Positions 1 to 7,773 of a stretch of DNA of 35,622 bases are shown piece after piece (the stretch's first letter is position 1; each line of letters begins with the position of its first letter). Under the pieces are notes generated by a model. The model was given only the letters and a program-made list of their open reading frames with translations, was not told the DNA's origin and did no database searches. Source of the DNA: Nitrospinaceae bacterium (GTDB taxonomy: Bacteria; Nitrospinota; Nitrospinia; Nitrospinales; JACRGP01); NCBI GenBank assembly GCA_029261555.1, contig JAJDBB010000096.1, positions 1 to 35,622 on the forward strand. Reading direction: 5' to 3'. A program made the position numbers and the translations under genes.

Positions 1-107
1 TCCGCGTTTCTTGCGACCACGCGCAAGTTGTGGATGGCGGCCGCGGCGGCAATAAATAAATCCGGTTGACTGAAGGGGCGCCTCTTTCTCCTCCCTTTCG
101 GAACCAT
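1..107 (-). pseudogene. C-terminal fragment of a PIN-domain (VapC-like) toxin, cut by the window edge
   Basis: Read on the minus strand from an ATG at 107, the frame is open to the left edge (35 codons). Its text resembles the end of VapC-type ribonucleases: a Lys/Arg-rich run, then R-P-F-S-Q-P-D-L-F-I-A-A-A-A-A, then V-V-A-R-N. In the PIN family the Asp of the x-D-x-x-I-A-A motif is a conserved acidic metal ligand, and the T-R-N-x-x-D-F motif follows. There is no room for the first two thirds of the domain, because the tRNA starts at 162, and no ribosome binding site is visible. The region upstream reads better in another frame (F-D-L-A-A-N), which suggests a frameshifted and truncated remnant. 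The gene could continue intact beyond the left edge only at its 3' end. This is recognition by motif alone. Confidence 0.4.
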
Positions 108-120
108 TTGCCGCCAAGTC

Positions 121-152
121 AAAAAACACGGCTTGACCTGACCCGCCGGGTC
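121..152 (-). terminator. Weak hairpin plus T-run behind the tRNA
   Basis: On the minus strand a 5-bp GC stem with a 3-nt loop (140-152) lies just beyond the tRNA 3' end. A run of six T follows 13 nt later (126-121). The distance between stem and T-run is longer than in a standard intrinsic terminator, so this is only a candidate for the end of the rpoD-tRNA transcript. Confidence 0.25.
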
Positions 153-161
153 GGCGAAGAC

Positions 162-234
162 TGGGCCCACCAGGATTCGAACCTGGGACCGACCGGTTAT
201 GAGCCGGGGGCTCTACCAACTGAGCTATAGGCCC
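162..234 (-). tRNA. tRNA with CAT anticodon (Ile2 or elongator Met)
   Basis: The minus strand folds as a full 73-nt cloverleaf. It has a 7-bp acceptor stem (GGGCCTA with TGGGCCC, one G-T pair), a D arm GCTC/GAGC with AGTTGGTA loop, an anticodon loop CTCATAA, a variable region CGGTC, and a T arm CCAGG-TTCGAAT-CCTGG. The discriminator base is A and CCA is not encoded. The outermost anticodon-stem pair is a C-T mismatch. CAT can be elongator Met or Ile2, in which TilS converts C34 to lysidine. The GG-CTCATAA-CC stem-loop resembles the Ile2 tRNAs known to me more than the Met type, but this cannot be settled by eye. The 5' end is only 4 nt behind the rpoD stop codon, so the tRNA is probably processed from the rpoD transcript. 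Confidence 0.93.
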
Positions 235-238
235 GCGT

Positions 239-2011
239 TTATCCTTCGATAAAACTTCGGAGTTTTTTGCTTCTGCTGGGGTGGCGCAGTTTCCGCAACG
301 CCTTGGCCTCTATTTGCCGGATACGCTCGCGGGTTACGGAGAAATCCTGGCCGACTTCTTCCAGGGTATGTTCGGAATCCAGCCCCACGCCAAAACGTTT
401 CCTTAAAACTTTTTCTTCCCGGGAAGCCAGGGTGGCCAGGACTTTGAGGGTCTGTTCCTTGAGGTCCTTTTTGACGACGGCGTCGATAGGGGACATGACT
501 TTTTTGTCTTCGATGAAATCGCCCAAATGACTGTTTTCTTCTTCCCCGATGGGCGTTTCCAGTGAAATGGGTTCCTTGGCGATTTTTAGAACCTTTCGCA
601 CTTTGTCCACGGGCAAAAACATTTTTTCGGCGATTTCTTCCGGAGTCGGCTCGCGTCCCAATTCCTGGACCAGGTGACGCGATACCCGGATCAGTTTGTT
701 GATAGTTTCAATCATATGAACCGGAATGCGGATGGTCCTCGCCTGGTCGGCGATGGCCCGCGTGATCGCTTGCCGGATCCACCAGGTGGCGTAGGTGCTG
801 AATTTATAACCCCGCCGGTATTCAAACTTGTCCACCGCCTTCATCAGGCCGATGTTGCCTTCTTGGATGAGGTCGAGGAACTGGAGGCCCCGGTTGGTGT
901 ATTTTTTGGCGATGCTGACCACCAGACGAAGGTTGGCTTCGGCCAGTTCTCTTTTTGCGTTTTTATCTTTCACTCGTCCGCGGGCGATGGCCCGGACGGA
1001 AAAAAGAATTTCGTCTTTTGAAGTGTTGGTCTGGGTTTCAATCTTTCGGATTTTGCGACGGCCAGCCTGAACGGTCTTGCTGTGTTTTTCAAATTGGGCT
1101 TTGGTCAACGTTTTCCCGCTCGGTAATTTAACGCTTTTTTGCTTGACCCAGCTTTTTGCAGCCTTTTTTACTTCAGCCAGAGACATTTGCAACTCTTTTT
1201 CAATCGTTCTCTCCTGTTTGCCGGCCTCTCTTAGTTGAGCGGCAATGTCGTAGATTTTTTCTATGACCTCGTCCATCACCGGGGTCGACATATTGAAATC
1301 GCACAAAGCCTGGTCCAGTTTATTTTTTAAATCTTTTTCCTCCTTGGCCAGTTTGGTCCGCATTTTTTCCGTAAGATTGGAAGGGGTCAGTTTTTTACAA
1401 ACTGTATGCAGTTTTTTTGCCAGGACTTTCATGTTCTTGTGGGTTTTCAGGAAACGTTTGGCTTCCTTTTTTGCCATGCGCTCCTTGTTTTCCTCCGGCT
1501 CCCCCGCAACGATCAGCTTAAAAATATACAGATCGTCCTTTTTAAGGACGTCCACCATTTCCTGAAGTTCCGTCTGCGTGACGGAGCAGGAAGCGACGGC
1601 GGAGATCACTTCGTTTTGTCCGTCTTCGATCCGTTTTGCAATTTCAACTTCCCCTTCTCTGGTGAGCAGGGAGATCGTTCCCATTTCCCGCAAATACATC
1701 CTCACCGGGTCGTCGATGGAAACCGATTCGGCCTTGGGCGCGACCAGATCCGCCGCGGTTTCTTCCTTGGAGTCGTCTTCGTCTTCCCGATCATCTCTGT
1801 TTTTCAGGGCGAGCTTTTCCCCTTTGGCGGCGCTGTCCACGATATCAATGTCATTTTCGCCAAATAAATGCATGAGGTCGTCGATTTGATCCGGGGCGAC
1901 GACGTCCGATGGAAGCACGTCGTTGACCTCCTCGTAAGTGAGGTAGCCTTTTTCTTTTCCAAGAGAAATCAACTGATTTATTTCCGATGCGTCAACAATC
2001 TTTTCCGCCAT
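239..2011 (-). CDS. rpoD: RNA polymerase primary sigma factor RpoD (sigma70)
   Basis: This is the housekeeping sigma factor that directs RNA polymerase to -35/-10 promoters. The 590-residue product shows an acidic N-terminal region 1.1 (about 1-85), region 1.2 ([12 protein letters not shown] near 100), and a charged non-conserved spacer to about 350. Region 2 follows at about 357-436, with [11 protein letters not shown] and the promoter-melting segment [10 protein letters not shown]. Region 3 is at about 437-506. Region 4 (about 525-590) carries the helix-turn-helix [14 protein letters not shown]. The length and architecture are those of group 1 sigma factors. The ATG at 2011 is preceded by GGAG at good distance. 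It is the last protein gene of a yqeY-dnaG-rpoD operon. Confidence 0.98.
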   Translation of the reverse strand: MAEKIVDASEINQLISLGKEKGYLTYEEVNDVLPSDVVAPDQIDDLMHLFGENDIDIVDSAAKGEKLALKNRDDREDEDDSKEETAADLVAPKAESVSIDDPVRMYLREMGTISLLTREGEVEIAKRIEDGQNEVISAVASCSVTQTELQEMVDVLKKDDLYIFKLIVAGEPEENKERMAKKEAKRFLKTHKNMKVLAKKLHTVCKKLTPSNLTEKMRTKLAKEEKDLKNKLDQALCDFNMSTPVMDEVIEKIYDIAAQLREAGKQERTIEKELQMSLAEVKKAAKSWVKQKSVKLPSGKTLTKAQFEKHSKTVQAGRRKIRKIETQTNTSKDEILFSVRAIARGRVKDKNAKRELAEANLRLVVSIAKKYTNRGLQFLDLIQEGNIGLMKAVDKFEYRRGYKFSTYATWWIRQAITRAIADQARTIRIPVHMIETINKLIRVSRHLVQELGREPTPEEIAEKMFLPVDKVRKVLKIAKEPISLETPIGEEENSHLGDFIEDKKVMSPIDAVVKKDLKEQTLKVLATLASREEKVLRKRFGVGLDSEHTLEEVGQDFSVTRERIRQIEAKALRKLRHPSRSKKLRSFIEG

Positions 2012-2171
2012 GGATTTTTTTTCTCCAAAGGATGTGGAATTCTATGATTTTAAGAGAACGTTCAGTGGCTCAATACTTTTACTTGCAGATCTTTGTTTCT
2101 TAAGAGCGGCGTCGCCTAACAGAGCTTTTAGGTATTTCGTAAGTCCTCAAGCCTCGCCGTGGAACGCGGGT

Positions 2172-3941
2172 TCAGTTCGTAGCCTTTATTTCTTTCACTT
2201 GATTAAATAATTCGCGGGACTTTACCGTCAGTCCCGCTTTTTCGGCTTCCACCATTTGCTGTTTTAAATCGTGAATCCGGCCCTTCATATTTTCTCTTTT
2301 CAACTGGCTCATGCACTCCCGGGCGGCCATTTTCAAATCTTCGAACTCCAGCGGAGTCATGGCGACCTGGGTTAAAAACTGCCGTGTCTCCGCGTCCTCC
2401 GCAACGTCCACCAGGCGATCCGCCGAAACGGGTTTGCCCTCGCTAAATTGCCGGGAAATGAGTTGGATGACATTTCGGCACACAGGGTTCTGAAAATCAT
2501 CCGGCGATACTTGATCCAGAATATCCTGGGCCTGCGCGGAATCGGCCAGCATGATGTGAACCAGATACCATTCCGGAGGGCGCCGGGTTTTGGCTTGGGT
2601 TTCCAGGACCTCGGTTTTCACCTGGGTTTCGTTTCGCGCCAGCGCTTTTTTCATTTCGGCCAGCAGCGAATGATCGTCCACCCCCACTCGTTCGGAAACC
2701 ATTTGAACCGCTTGACTGCGTTCGATATTGTTTTTGATTTTGCCCAGCAGGGGCAACAGGCGATTGACGATTTCAACGCGCCCCTGCATGGAGTCCGGGT
2801 CTCCCGCCGCCATGCTTTTTTCGATGAAATGTTCGACAAAGGGTTTCGCCTGGTCGATGAGCCGCAGAAACGCTTCCGCGCCGTTCTCCCGAAGAAAGGA
2901 ATCGGGGTCCTGGCCTTTGGGAAGGGCGGCGACCCGAACCATCATTCCCTGTTCGATCAAAACGTCAAAGCCGCGGTCGGCGGCGGCGCTTCCCGCCTGG
3001 TCGGCGTCGAACACCAAAACCGCATTGCGGGTGTAGTTTCTTAAAAGCGAGACTTGCCGCGCGGTCAGGGCCGTTCCGCAGGCGGCGACGACGTTTTTAA
3101 TCCCATATTGATAAGGAACGATCTGGTCAAAATAACCTTCGACGATCAGAACCTGGTCGTGTTCCCGAATGTCTTGCCGCGCTCCATGAAGCCCGAATAA
3201 ATGGTTGCCTTTTTTGTAGAGCGACGTCTCCGGAGAATTCAGGTATTTTGGATTTCCCTCGCCCAATACCCTTCCCGCAAAACCGATGATATTCCCGTTC
3301 GCGTCTTTAAGAGGAATGATCAGGCGTTCACGGAAACGATCGTAATAATTCCCGGAATCGTCGCCTTGCTTTACCAGGCCGGCTTTGGCAAGTTGCGCCG
3401 GCGAGGCGAAAGCGCTTTTTTGCAGGTTTTGCAACAACCCGTTCCAGCTTTTTTCCGCCCACCCCAATTGGAAATATTCGACGGTTTCTTCGCTGAATCC
3501 TCTTTTTGCAATATAGTCTCTGGCGACCTTGCCGACGGCAGGGTCGGTCAAGCGGGACTGAAAATACTTTGCGGAAATCTCGTTGAAGCGTAAAAACTGT
3601 TCCCGCTCGTTTTTAACCGAGGCTTCCCGTGAACCGGGTTTGGCCTGGGGCAGAGGGACGCCGTAGCGCGAAGCCAGTTTCCGGATCGCGTCCACAAAGG
3701 AAACGTCCTCCCGAGCCATTATAAATTTGAAAACGTTGCCGCCGTTACCGCATCCGAAACAATGGAAAATCTGCTTTTCCGGGCTGACGGTGAAGGACGG
3801 CGTTTTTTCCGAATGGAAGGGGCAAAGTCCTAAGTAGTTTTTGCCGCTTTTTTTCATCGTCACCGATTCGGAGACAATTTCTACCAGGTCCGCGCGGGTT
3901 CGGAGTTCATCGATAATATGTTCGGGGATTTGATAATTCAA
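2172..3941 (-). CDS. dnaG: DNA primase DnaG
   Basis: DnaG synthesises the RNA primers for chromosome replication. The 589-residue protein has the N-terminal CHC2 zinc finger (Cys40, His43, Cys61, Cys64). It has the TOPRIM catalytic core with E-G-Y-F-D at 268-272 and the metal-binding D-A-D at 312-314. A helical C-terminal part (about 400-589) would contact the DnaB helicase. The size is normal for the family and no key residue is missing. It lies 160 bp upstream of rpoD and 39 bp downstream of yqeY, the order known from macromolecular synthesis operons. The rpsU gene, usual in the E. coli version of this operon, is absent here. Confidence 0.98.
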   Translation of the reverse strand: MNYQIPEHIIDELRTRADLVEIVSESVTMKKSGKNYLGLCPFHSEKTPSFTVSPEKQIFHCFGCGNGGNVFKFIMAREDVSFVDAIRKLASRYGVPLPQAKPGSREASVKNEREQFLRFNEISAKYFQSRLTDPAVGKVARDYIAKRGFSEETVEYFQLGWAEKSWNGLLQNLQKSAFASPAQLAKAGLVKQGDDSGNYYDRFRERLIIPLKDANGNIIGFAGRVLGEGNPKYLNSPETSLYKKGNHLFGLHGARQDIREHDQVLIVEGYFDQIVPYQYGIKNVVAACGTALTARQVSLLRNYTRNAVLVFDADQAGSAAADRGFDVLIEQGMMVRVAALPKGQDPDSFLRENGAEAFLRLIDQAKPFVEHFIEKSMAAGDPDSMQGRVEIVNRLLPLLGKIKNNIERSQAVQMVSERVGVDDHSLLAEMKKALARNETQVKTEVLETQAKTRRPPEWYLVHIMLADSAQAQDILDQVSPDDFQNPVCRNVIQLISRQFSEGKPVSADRLVDVAEDAETRQFLTQVAMTPLEFEDLKMAARECMSQLKRENMKGRIHDLKQQMVEAEKAGLTVKSRELFNQVKEIKATN

Positions 3942-3980
3942 AGGGGTCCGGCGTTGTTAAAGGTGATAAAACCAGTCGAA

Positions 3981-4427
3981 TTATTGCTTCAAAAGGGAAT
4001 TGACGACGTCTTTGATCAAGGTTCCCTCGGCGCGTCCTTTGAATTCCGGGACCAGAATTTTCATGACCTTGCCCATGTCGCCTGGACCTTCGGCCCCCGT
4101 TTCACGGATCGCCTCCCCGGCTCTTTTTCGGACTTCCTCTTCCGAGACTTGTTCCGGCAAAAAAGCTTTCAGGATTTCGCTTTCCTGCTGTTCCTGGTCT
4201 CTGAGGTCGAGGCGATCTCCCTTTTCATACATGGAGATAGCTTCCTTCCTCTTTTTGAGCTGGCTGGAGACGATAGAGAGAACTTCGTCGGGTTCCAGTT
4301 CCCTGCGTAGGTCGATTTCCTTGTTTTTTATTTCAGAATTGAGAAGTCTGAGAGTGTTTAATTTGAGGGAATCTTTGGCTTTCGCCGCGTCTTTCAAATC
4401 AGAAAGGAGTTTTTCCTTTATTTCCAT
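3981..4427 (-). CDS. yqeY: GatB/YqeY domain protein
   Basis: This 148-residue protein belongs to the YqeY family, which is related to the C-terminal tRNA-binding domain of the GatB amidotransferase subunit. Diagnostic pieces are L-R-L-L-N-S-E-I-K-N-K-E-I (26-38), I-L-K-A-F-L-P-E-Q-V-S-E-E-E (85-98), and M-G-K-V-M-K-I-L-V-P-E-F-K-G-R-A (118-133). Its exact cellular job is not established; a role in tRNA or translation quality is often assumed from homology. It is the first gene after the promoter at 4455-4483 and is followed by dnaG and rpoD. The family is often found next to rpsU or dnaG. The ATG at 4427 has a GGAA motif only 4 nt upstream, a tight spacing. Confidence 0.95.
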   Translation of the reverse strand: MEIKEKLLSDLKDAAKAKDSLKLNTLRLLNSEIKNKEIDLRRELEPDEVLSIVSSQLKKRKEAISMYEKGDRLDLRDQEQQESEILKAFLPEQVSEEEVRKRAGEAIRETGAEGPGDMGKVMKILVPEFKGRAEGTLIKDVVNSLLKQ

Positions 4428-4454
4428 AAGTTTCCATGCAAGGTCAAAGGTTGA

Positions 4455-4483
4455 AATATATATACCGTCCAGAGTTTTGTCAA
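4455..4483 (-). promoter_or_regulatory. Strong sigma70 promoter of yqeY-dnaG-rpoD-tRNA
   Basis: On the minus strand a perfect -35 TTGACA (4483-4478) is separated by exactly 17 bp from a -10 TATATT (4460-4455), about 28 bp before the yqeY start codon. No comparable promoter was found between yqeY and dnaG. Confidence 0.8.
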
Positions 4484-4581
4484 TAGGACTCGCCCTTTTT
4501 GGCGTAATTTTATTCCTGTTATTTTAAAAGAGCTTATTTTTGTCGGATTTATATTAAAATTCGAGTTTTAGATAAAAAAAA

Positions 4582-4603
4582 CCCGGCCCCAAGGGGGACC
4601 GGG
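4582..4603. terminator. Intrinsic terminator, usable from both strands
   Basis: The stem is made of CCCGG plus CCCC (4582-4590) pairing with GGGGG and CCGGG (4593-4603), with one bulged A and a very short loop. On the minus strand it is followed by eight T (A-run 4574-4581), ideal for ending the small secreted gene at 4627-4965. On the plus strand a T5 run follows at 4605-4609. Confidence 0.85.
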
Positions 4604-4626
4604 CTTTTTATTAAAACTGAGAAATC

Positions 4627-4965
4627 CTAGTCGCAGGTAACTTTAACTTTGAATCCACCCGCAGAAACGTTTTTCACCGTGGTGTTGGAAGATCCGCCCG
4701 TGGCGGCTTCGCGCTCTTGCTTGGTGAACTCCATTTGCTGGGGAGCCAGAAAACCCGGGTTCAGCTCGAAAGTGCGGGTTTTGCCGTTGGAGATAACTGC
4801 AATCCGGGGATAGTTACCGCCCGTTTTGCTCTTTACAACGATGTCGCCGTTACAGGTCGTGCTTCCGCCAGGTCCCAATACTTTGCCTGCGCCCGCCGAA
4901 GCCAGGGTCGTAAAGCCAACAAGAGCGAAAATAGCCAGCGCCAGGATAAATAATTGTTTGCTCAT
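4627..4965 (-). CDS. Small secreted protein of unknown function
   Basis: The start is set at the ATG at 4965 rather than an upstream in-frame ATG at 5016, because a perfect GGAGGA lies 9 nt before it (4975-4980). The 112-residue product begins with a textbook Sec signal peptide: a Lys near the N-terminus, a hydrophobic core of about 15 residues, and L-A-S-A before a likely cut after residue 24. The mature part of about 88 residues is Gly/Thr/Ser/Lys-rich. It has only two cysteines, Cys38 and Cys111 next to the C-terminus, which could form a disulfide in the periplasm. I recognise no family. It has its own strong terminator and sits alone between two operons, so it is probably monocistronic. 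Confidence 0.85.
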   Translation of the reverse strand: MSKQLFILALAIFALVGFTTLASAGAGKVLGPGGSTTCNGDIVVKSKTGGNYPRIAVISNGKTRTFELNPGFLAPQQMEFTKQEREAATGGSSNTTVKNVSAGGFKVKVTCD

Positions 4966-5118
4966 AATACATTCTCCTCCGAGTTGATAATTAAGATTTT
5001 TGGGCAGGGCGCCCAAACTGGAACATTACTAACCAAACCAAGCAAATTCTTTGCCGGTATTATCTGATATTCAGAAAATTCAAAGCACAGGTCGGCATTA
5101 GATTCCCAACCCAAATCC

Positions 5119-5144
5119 GGTGAATTATACAACAATAATTCACC
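5119..5144. promoter_or_regulatory. 9-bp inverted repeat overlapping a candidate -10
   Basis: GGTGAATTA (5119-5127) and its exact reverse complement TAATTCACC (5136-5144) are separated by 8 nt. On the minus strand the repeat contains TATAAT (5129-5124). A poor -35 (TTCCAT, 5152-5147) is 17 bp upstream. It lies about 150 bp before the small secreted gene and could be an operator over its promoter, or an RNA hairpin. Confidence 0.4.
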
Positions 5145-5263
5145 CAATGGAAGCTGAAGTTGCAAAGATTTTGAGAAATTTGTTATTGGATGAATATCCA
5201 CGGTAGGAAACTGAAAAGATTGATCCAGGCCAGGATTCCACCGGACAATTTTCGGTTTTGAAA

Positions 5264-6445
5264 TCAATACGCCAAAAATTCCTGTCGCAGTTTTAAAAAT
5301 TCTTTCGTTTCTTCCCGCCAGGAGTCTTCCAATTCCTGCAAGGAAAAATCGCTTCCAGCCAAACGCTCCCGAAAGTCCGGGGAGCCGTAAAGTAAATCGA
5401 TCGCCGGCCGGTCGGAAACGAATTCGTAAGGCTCGGTCCGCCATTCAAATTCTCCGGGATACATTTTTGCGATTGCGGCTATCACCGCGACGCCGGTCAA
5501 TGTCGGTTTGAATCGTTCCCGGTCGACAACATGGATTTGCGCGCCGCCGCAAAGTTCCCCGGCGAACTTTTGAAACGCGGGCCGGAAGTAGTGCGGTCGA
5601 AAATAAACTCCGGGCAATTGTTTTTGGTTCAGGGCGTCGGCCAGTTGTTGCGCGTCGATCCACGGCGTACCGAAAAGCTCGAAGGGCAGGGTGGTTCCGC
5701 GTCCTTCGGAAAGTTTCGTTCCTTCCACCAGACACATGCCCGGATAGACCGTTGCCGTTTCCAGCCTCGGCATATTGGGAGAGGGGCCGACCCACGTCAA
5801 ACCCGTCTGGTCGTGCCACATGGACCGGTCCCACCCTGTCATGGGGACCACGGTCAATTCGCAGGTTTCTCCAAAATGTTCCTTGAACAGTCGCGCCAAT
5901 TCCCCCGCCGTCATGCCGTGGCGGTTGGGCAATGGATATTGCCCGACAAATGAGCGACAGGCTTCGTCGACCAGATTGCCTTCCACCTGGACTCCGTTGA
6001 TGGGGTTGGGCCGGTCGCAAACGACCACCTGAACGCCCGCCTCGCCGCAAATCCGCATGCAATTGGCCAGCGTGTAAATATAAGTGTAATAGCGCGAGCC
6101 GATATCCTGGACGTCGTAAATTAGAACGTCCAGGTCCCGCAAGGCTTCCGGGTTCGGCTTTAAAGAATTTTCTTCCTTGCCGTACAGGCTGAATACGGGA
6201 AGCCCGCTGACGGGATCCTTGCGGTCGGCCACCTCGGCCATGTCCTGCTCCTCGGCGTACAGGCCGTGTTCGGGCGCGAATATTTTTTTAAGGACGAAAT
6301 CTTTTTGCCCCAGGAAGTAAGCAATGGAATGGCGCCCGTCGCCGGCCACGCTGGTGTGGTTGACGAGAAGCCCGATGTTTTTCCCCGCAAGATATTTTTT
6401 GGGTTCTGCGATCAGGTTGTCGAGTCCGGTTCGGATTTTGCTCAC
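5264..6445 (-). CDS. NamZ/DUF1343-family protein, putative exo-beta-N-acetylmuramidase
   Basis: The 393-residue product matches the DUF1343 family, whose characterised member NamZ (YbbC) of Bacillus subtilis removes terminal N-acetylmuramic acid from peptidoglycan fragments. Visible family motifs are L-L-V-N-H-T-S (26-32), F-A-P-E-H-G-L-Y (56-63), D-V-Q-D-I-G-S-R-Y-Y-T-Y (111-122) and D-R-P-N-P-I-N-G (144-151), plus a later E-G-R-G-T-T-L-P-F-E-L-F-G segment. No signal peptide is seen, so a cytoplasmic role in muropeptide recycling is possible, though this is inference. The start is GTG, 22 bp behind the glgC stop, with no recognisable Shine-Dalgarno sequence, which points to coupling with glgC. 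Activity on MurNAc substrates has not been shown for this protein. Confidence 0.93.
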   Translation of the reverse strand: MSKIRTGLDNLIAEPKKYLAGKNIGLLVNHTSVAGDGRHSIAYFLGQKDFVLKKIFAPEHGLYAEEQDMAEVADRKDPVSGLPVFSLYGKEENSLKPNPEALRDLDVLIYDVQDIGSRYYTYIYTLANCMRICGEAGVQVVVCDRPNPINGVQVEGNLVDEACRSFVGQYPLPNRHGMTAGELARLFKEHFGETCELTVVPMTGWDRSMWHDQTGLTWVGPSPNMPRLETATVYPGMCLVEGTKLSEGRGTTLPFELFGTPWIDAQQLADALNQKQLPGVYFRPHYFRPAFQKFAGELCGGAQIHVVDRERFKPTLTGVAVIAAIAKMYPGEFEWRTEPYEFVSDRPAIDLLYGSPDFRERLAGSDFSLQELEDSWREETKEFLKLRQEFLAY

Positions 6446-6467
6446 GCGGTTGGGGAGGAGGCGGGGG

Positions 6468-7694
6468 TCAGAGAATTTTCATTCCCTTGGGGACGACCAC
6501 AATTTGCGATTCTTCATCCACGAAAAAACGTTTCCGGTCCTGTTCCAGGTCGTAGCCGATGACGGTTCCGGCGGGGATTTCCACATTCTTGTCGATGATG
6601 GCCATATTGATTTTACAGTTTTTGCCGATATAAACCCGGTCCATGACCAGGGAATTGATGACGGCGGCTCCGCTGTCGACAAATACCTCGGGACCGAGAA
6701 CGGAATCCTGCACGATCCCGCCGCAGACAATACTGCCCTCGGAGACCAGGCTGTTGACCGCCTGACCGCGTCGGCCGTCTTCGTTGAACACGAATTTCGC
6801 CGGGGGCCTGCCGTAGGACGCCGTTTTGATCGGCCATTCCCGGTTGTAAAGATTGAAAACGGGTTTAACGTTTCTGAGATCCATGTTGGCTTCCCAAAAA
6901 GCGCGAATGGTTCCCACGTCCTTCCAGTGGCCGGTTTCCTCCGGGGTGGCGCCGGGAACTTCATTGCTGGCGAAGTCGTAGGCAAAAACCGGATCGGTTT
7001 TGAAAGCCTTGGGTAAAATGTCTTTGCCGAAATCGTGACCGGAGTCGGGATCTTTGGCGTCCTTGTAAAGGACGTCGATCAGGTATTCGCGGTTGAAAAC
7101 ATAATTCCCCATTGAGGAAAATGCCTGTTCAGGCCGACCGGGTATGCATTTGGGTTCCGCCGGTTTTTCCTCGAATCCTGTGACTCGGTAATTTTCGTCC
7201 ACCTGGAGGACGCCGAATGATTTGGCCTCGTGGATGGGGACGGGAATGGCGGAGATGGTGACTTCCGCGTTATTTTCGCGATGGGAATCGAGCATCTGCT
7301 GAATGTCCATACGATAGATATGGTCGGCTCCAAAAATGGCCACTTGATCATAGGAGCGGTCTTCAATCAGATTGATGTTCTGGTAGATCGCGTCGGCGGT
7401 TCCCTGATACCAATCGCCCCCCGTTCTTTTTTGAGCCGGGACGGAAAGGATAAAATGATCGTGCAACAGCCCGCTAAAGCGCCAGCCTACTTGCAAATGA
7501 TCGGTCAGGGATTGGGATTTAAACTGGGTGAGAATATAAAGCGAATAAATTCCGGAGTTGATGAAATTGCTGAGAACGAAATCCACCAGGCGGTATTTGC
7601 CTCCAAAAGGCACCGCTGGTTTAGCCCGCTCTTTGGTGAGAGGATAAAGGCGACTGCCCTCGCCGCCGGCCATGATCATTCCCAGGACTTTCAT
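6468..7694 (-). CDS. glgC: Glucose-1-phosphate adenylyltransferase GlgC
   Basis: GlgC makes ADP-glucose from ATP and glucose-1-phosphate, the committed step of bacterial glycogen synthesis. The 408-residue protein has the nucleotidyltransferase signature G-G-E-G-S-R-L-Y-P-L-T (10-20), K-P-A-V-P-F-G-G (25-32), W-Y-Q-G-T-A-D-A (95-102) and G-A-D-H (122-125). The C-terminal part has the hexapeptide character of a left-handed beta-helix. Length is normal for the family. The ATG at 7694 has GGAGG 6 nt upstream. No glycogen synthase or branching enzyme is next to it. It stands between a barrel protein gene and a NamZ-like gene on the same strand. Confidence 0.97.
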   Translation of the reverse strand: MKVLGMIMAGGEGSRLYPLTKERAKPAVPFGGKYRLVDFVLSNFINSGIYSLYILTQFKSQSLTDHLQVGWRFSGLLHDHFILSVPAQKRTGGDWYQGTADAIYQNINLIEDRSYDQVAIFGADHIYRMDIQQMLDSHRENNAEVTISAIPVPIHEAKSFGVLQVDENYRVTGFEEKPAEPKCIPGRPEQAFSSMGNYVFNREYLIDVLYKDAKDPDSGHDFGKDILPKAFKTDPVFAYDFASNEVPGATPEETGHWKDVGTIRAFWEANMDLRNVKPVFNLYNREWPIKTASYGRPPAKFVFNEDGRRGQAVNSLVSEGSIVCGGIVQDSVLGPEVFVDSGAAVINSLVMDRVYIGKNCKINMAIIDKNVEIPAGTVIGYDLEQDRKRFFVDEESQIVVVPKGMKIL

Positions 7695-7773
7695 GCTAGG
7701 CCTCCGAAGAACAAATTGAAGTCAAGCGCGTCCTTCATATGCCCAGTGTATTGCGAAAGCCGCTCGTTATCAA

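Noticed and set aside
4962..5444. A 160-codon minus-strand frame joining the end of the NamZ-like gene and the spacer
   Set aside because: Its first part is an out-of-frame shadow of the NamZ-like gene; the better explanation of 4627-4965 is the small gene with its own ribosome binding site.
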